This document shows, in pieces, positions 5,469-7,689 of a DNA stretch of 7,689 bases. This stretch comes from Actinomycetes bacterium (GTDB lineage Bacteria > Actinomycetota > Acidimicrobiia > Acidimicrobiales > RAAP-2): positions 1 through 7,689 of the forward strand of contig JANXTQ010000191.1 of NCBI GenBank assembly GCA_025352305.1, given 5' to 3'. Below the pieces are notes generated by a model. The model searched no databases, was not told the origin of the DNA, and saw only the letters and a list, made by a program, of their open reading frames with translations. The position numbers and the translations under genes were made by a program. Each line of letters begins with the position of its first letter. Position 1 is the stretch's first letter.

Positions 5469-6299
5469 ATGAGTAGTGAACCTCGCGTCGTCATCATCAC
5501 CGGCTGCTCCAGCGGAATTGGAGCGGCAAGCGCCACGACCTTCGTCGCCGCCGGATGGATCACCGTCGCTACGGCGCGGCGAATCGACACGTTGGCAGAA
5601 CTCAAAACTCTCGGCTGTGAGGTCGACACCCTCGATGTCATCAACGACGAGGATCGACGACGAGTCGTCGCCGATGTACTTGAGCGCCACGGACGAATTG
5701 ACGCTCTCGTCAACAACGCCGGCTACCCCGAGTACGGTCCCTTCGAAGAGGTCTCGCTCGATCGCTGGCGTGCCCAGTTCGACACCAACATTTTTGGACT
5801 CGTGGCCATGAGTCAATTAGTGATCCCGACGATGCGTGAACAGCACCACGGACGAATCATCAATATTTCCTCGATCGGCGGCATCGTCACGTTTCCCCTC
5901 GGCGCCGCGTATCACGCGTCCAAGTGGGCGCTCGAAGCACTGAGCGACGTGGCTCGATTTGAACTGAAGCCCTTCGGCATTGACGTAGTGATTATTGAAC
6001 CCGGCGTCACTTTGACCAACTTCGAAACGCCGGCGCAGTCGGGACTGGTGCTCGATGAGTCCAGTCCCTACTTCTCGCTCGCCGTTAAATTCTCGCTGAT
6101 GCTGAGCAGTAACTACCGCAAGAAGAACGCGACCAACGTCACGGCCGAACAGATCGCGGCGGTTGTGCGCCGCAGCGCCGAGAAGCGTCGGCCCCGTTCG
6201 CGCTACGTCGTTCCCGCATCGTCGCGCGCACTGACGTGGTCTCGACCACTGATGCCCGATCGGCTCTATGACCTCATTTTGGGGCGGGTGCTGCGCTGA
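5469..6299 (+). CDS. Short-chain dehydrogenase/reductase, classical SDR
   Basis: A 276-aa Rossmann-fold oxidoreductase acting on an unknown alcohol or carbonyl compound in the cytoplasm. Motifs: coenzyme loop TGCSSGIG (11-18), NNAG (82-85), Asn107, catalytic Ser135, Tyr148 and Lys152 (YHASK), all correctly spaced. The Arg pair after the second strand (ATARR, 34-38) suggests NADP(H) rather than NAD(H). The region after residue 205 has a hydrophobic stretch (FSLAVKFSLMLSS) and a basic C-terminus, features often seen in SDRs handling large hydrophobic substrates such as retinoids or steroids; that link is only a guess. The ATG at 5469 is chosen because the Rossmann strand starts six residues later. 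The longer frame from 5397 would overlap the divergent gene and add residues not typical of the family. The sigma gene starts 44 bases after its stop. Confidence 0.92.
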   Translation: MSSEPRVVIITGCSSGIGAASATTFVAAGWITVATARRIDTLAELKTLGCEVDTLDVINDEDRRRVVADVLERHGRIDALVNNAGYPEYGPFEEVSLDRWRAQFDTNIFGLVAMSQLVIPTMREQHHGRIINISSIGGIVTFPLGAAYHASKWALEALSDVARFELKPFGIDVVIIEPGVTLTNFETPAQSGLVLDESSPYFSLAVKFSLMLSSNYRKKNATNVTAEQIAAVVRRSAEKRRPRSRYVVPASSRALTWSRPLMPDRLYDLILGRVLR

Positions 6300-6343
6300 G
6301 ATGTTGACCAGTGCCGTCGAACCAAAACTGAGCGAAGGTTCCC

Positions 6344-6850
6344 ATGGGCTCTCGTGAAACCCGTCTCGAGCGATTGGCTCGAGAAAACTCTCCCGCCGTG
6401 GCGAACTATCTGCGCCGACGCATCTACCCGCTCAGTGCCGCCGACCTCGACGACCTCGTTGAAGAGGTGCTGCTGGTTGTGTGGAGGCGAATCGACTCGG
6501 TTCCGCCCGACGCCGAACTCGCGTGGATGATTGGCGTGGCCCGAAACGTTCTCAACAACGCCCGGCGTCGGCAAAGTTCGCGCGATAGTTACGTCGCGAC
6601 ACTTCGCCCGAGGGGCGACGACGCCTCCGCTGAAGACAACGTCGTGGCCGACACCGCCGTGCGAGAAGCGCTCGAAGGTCTCGCCGATGCGGACCGAGAG
6701 GTCCTTTTGCTGCATTTTTGGGACGGTTTGGACGCCGCCGCGCTGGCCAACGTGCTGTCGATCACGACAAATGCCGCCGCCGTACGCCTGTCGAGGGCCC
6801 AAACCCGATTCCGGGTGCAAATGAGTGCCCAAGATGCGGTGGAGTCGTGA
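6344..6850 (+). CDS. ECF (group 4) RNA polymerase sigma factor
   Basis: A 168-aa sigma-70 family protein with only the two domains that define extracytoplasmic-function sigma factors. Region 2 (about 15-80) includes DLDDLVEEVLLVVWRRI, where helix 2.2 contacts core polymerase, and AWMIGVARNVLNNARRR, which covers 2.3-2.4 and should read the -10. Region 4 (about 105-157) begins at LADADREVLLLHF and has a helix-turn-helix, DAAALANVLSITTNAAAVRLSRA, for the -35. The linker (80-104) is short and acidic. Its ECF subgroup is not recognisable by eye, and region 4 is unusually alanine-rich in the turn. GAAGG (6334-6338) stands 5 bases before the ATG. No promoter box is evident in the 44 bases after the SDR gene, so the two may share a transcript. 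A membrane protein gene follows after 49 bases. Confidence 0.88.
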   Translation: MGSRETRLERLARENSPAVANYLRRRIYPLSAADLDDLVEEVLLVVWRRIDSVPPDAELAWMIGVARNVLNNARRRQSSRDSYVATLRPRGDDASAEDNVVADTAVREALEGLADADREVLLLHFWDGLDAAALANVLSITTNAAAVRLSRAQTRFRVQMSAQDAVES

Positions 6851-6888
6851 AAGAAACCACCCACTCGCGACAAGAACTAGGTGAGTCC

Positions 6889-6894
6889 AAGGAG
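6889..6894 (+). promoter_or_regulatory. Strong ribosome binding site fixing the start at ATG 6900
   Basis: AAGGAG stands 5 bases before the ATG at 6900, the clearest Shine-Dalgarno in the window. It supports this frame over the overlapping frame that begins with GTG 6881, which stops at 7189. Confidence 0.6.
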
Positions 6895-6899
6895 ATCTC

Positions 6900-7689
6900 A
6901 TGACCAGTTTCAACGGTTCACCCGAAGAGCGCCTCAGCGCCATGAACCCCGTAGTGGGTGCGAACTACGCCCACAGCGATCTTTCCGGGGCCCTCGCGCG
7001 CATCACCGCGACCCCGCGAATTGGCAAAGTTCGCTTCGCGGACGGCTTTCGTTTGAAGATGGGATCGGCTGCCGCCGCGGCCCTTCTCGTGACCGCCGGA
7101 GGAATCGGCGCCCTCGGTGCGTTGGCGCCCTCACTGTCCGTTTTGGCCATGGGCAAAGTCCATTCACTGGATTCCGCCGCGGTGCCTAGCTCGACCGTGC
7201 TCGATGGAGAGATGATGCGGATTTGGGGCACGGACCACTTCATTGTCGGGCCGAACCTGTCGAGTGGTTCGTCGAACGCGCCGGCCTACGTCGTGAGCGC
7301 GCCCAGTGACCTCGCCGCCGCGAGTGCAACCATCGCCGCTGCGCTCGGTGTCAGTGGAACTCCGTCAGAAACTCCCTCGTTGACCAGTTCCTGGACAGTT
7401 GGAGACAGCGCCAGTGCGCAAATAAATTTCTACGTCTCCCAAGGCATTTTGTACTGGAACTACGTATTGACGCCGGTGAGCATTACTCCGGGTTCGCTGG
7501 GCAATGCGAGCTCCGGTTCGGCGACGACGGACCCGACAGTTCCCGATACAACGAGCACCACCGTGGCGAGCAACGCGCCCACTTTCAGTAACGACCAGGC
7601 ACTTAGCTCGGCCCAGAACTACCTCAGTGCGCTCGGGGTCTCGGACCAACTCGGAACGCCGATCTACTCGAACTACTACGACAGTTCGA
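6900..7689 (+). CDS. Unrecognised single-pass membrane protein, possible sigma regulator (3'-truncated)
   Basis: I do not recognise this family. The frame is open for 263 codons from the ATG to the window edge, so the C-terminus is missing. Residues 1-53 are short and mixed-charge (NPVVGANYAHSD, then ALARITATPR) and contain no Cys, so no zinc-type anti-sigma motif. Residues about 54-84 are an Ala/Gly/Leu-rich hydrophobic span, preceded by Arg/Lys and so probably oriented with the N-terminus inside. The remainder would be extracytoplasmic: a region with WTVGDSASAQINFYV (165-179) and YWNYVL (185-190), a Ser/Thr-rich linker (about 198-230), and a second copy of a motif ALGVS...GTP (first at 148-154, second at 243-254). 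It lies 49 bases behind the ECF sigma gene with a strong Shine-Dalgarno, so it is probably cotranscribed and may bind or respond to that sigma. It could equally be a secreted-domain protein under sigma control. Confidence 0.8.
   Translation, partial: MTSFNGSPEERLSAMNPVVGANYAHSDLSGALARITATPRIGKVRFADGFRLKMGSAAAAALLVTAGGIGALGALAPSLSVLAMGKVHSLDSAAVPSSTVLDGEMMRIWGTDHFIVGPNLSSGSSNAPAYVVSAPSDLAAASATIAAALGVSGTPSETPSLTSSWTVGDSASAQINFYVSQGILYWNYVLTPVSITPGSLGNASSGSATTDPTVPDTTSTTVASNAPTFSNDQALSSAQNYLSALGVSDQLGTPIYSNYYDSS
7308..7661 (+). repeat. Two degenerate copies of an ALGVS-GTP protein motif
   Basis: Within the membrane protein, bases 7308-7361 (residues 137-154) and 7593-7661 (residues 232-254) encode related stretches: Asp, an Ala/Ser-rich helix, ALGVS, then GTP after zero or three-residue-longer spacing. 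Between them lie Trp/Tyr-rich strands and a Ser/Thr linker. This suggests an ancient duplication of an extracytoplasmic domain, the second copy being cut by the window edge. Confidence 0.45.

Noticed and set aside
6304..6332. TTGACC as a -35 for the sigma gene
   Set aside because: No TAnnnT or other -10 lies at 16-19 bases downstream, so a promoter here cannot be supported.
6301..6357. 18-codon ORF starting at ATG 6301 between the SDR and sigma genes
   Set aside because: It ends inside the sigma gene in another frame, and nothing marks it as a real leader peptide.
6881..7189. 102-codon frame starting at GTG 6881
   Set aside because: It overlaps the frame from ATG 6900, which has a strong Shine-Dalgarno, a transmembrane segment and stays open to the window end. 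This one is Arg-rich with no domain.

Overview
This window looks like a piece of a chromosome from an actinobacterium with moderately high GC, possibly of the Acidimicrobiia type. That placement is inferred from the tandem-ACT SerB, a mycobacterial-style ferredoxin/P450 pair and several starts that look leaderless; it is not proven by any marker gene. There is no mobile element, CRISPR array, rRNA or tRNA. Genes are tightly packed, and no stretch longer than about 220 bases lacks a gene.

Layout, left to right. (1) 2-940 (+) is the C-terminal part of an MFS exporter whose start lies outside the window. (2) 968-2149 (+) is serB, phosphoserine phosphatase with two N-terminal ACT domains. (3) A 134-base gap holds a hairpin that may end serB, then a candidate promoter overlaid by an 8+8 bp inverted repeat that reads as a repressor operator. 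(4) 2284-2478 and 2485-3705 (+) form a two-gene operon: a 64-aa [3Fe-4S]-type ferredoxin with His at the variable ligand position, and a complete soluble cytochrome P450. (5) A 220-base convergent gap holds a hairpin just after the P450 stop and short repeats. (6) 3926-5413 (-) is an M24B Xaa-Pro aminopeptidase (pepP-like) with all five metal ligands. (7) A 55-base divergent gap separates it from 5469-6299 (+), a classical short-chain dehydrogenase/reductase. (8) 6344-6850 (+) is an ECF sigma factor. It is followed, behind a strong ribosome binding site, by 6900-7689 (+), a single-pass membrane protein that runs off the right edge.

How they relate. The ferredoxin is the likely electron donor to the P450, with the reductase encoded elsewhere. 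SerB and PepP are housekeeping (serine synthesis, peptide turnover). The sigma factor and the membrane protein probably form a regulatory pair, but the membrane protein has no Cys/His zinc motif in its short cytoplasmic part and carries a repeated motif in its extracytoplasmic part. It is the least familiar gene here and the best lead. A second theme is translation: serB, pepP and the SDR each have a TAnnnT box 6-7 bases before the start codon and at most a weak Shine-Dalgarno, as expected for leaderless mRNAs. The ferredoxin, P450, sigma and membrane genes have recognisable Shine-Dalgarno sites.
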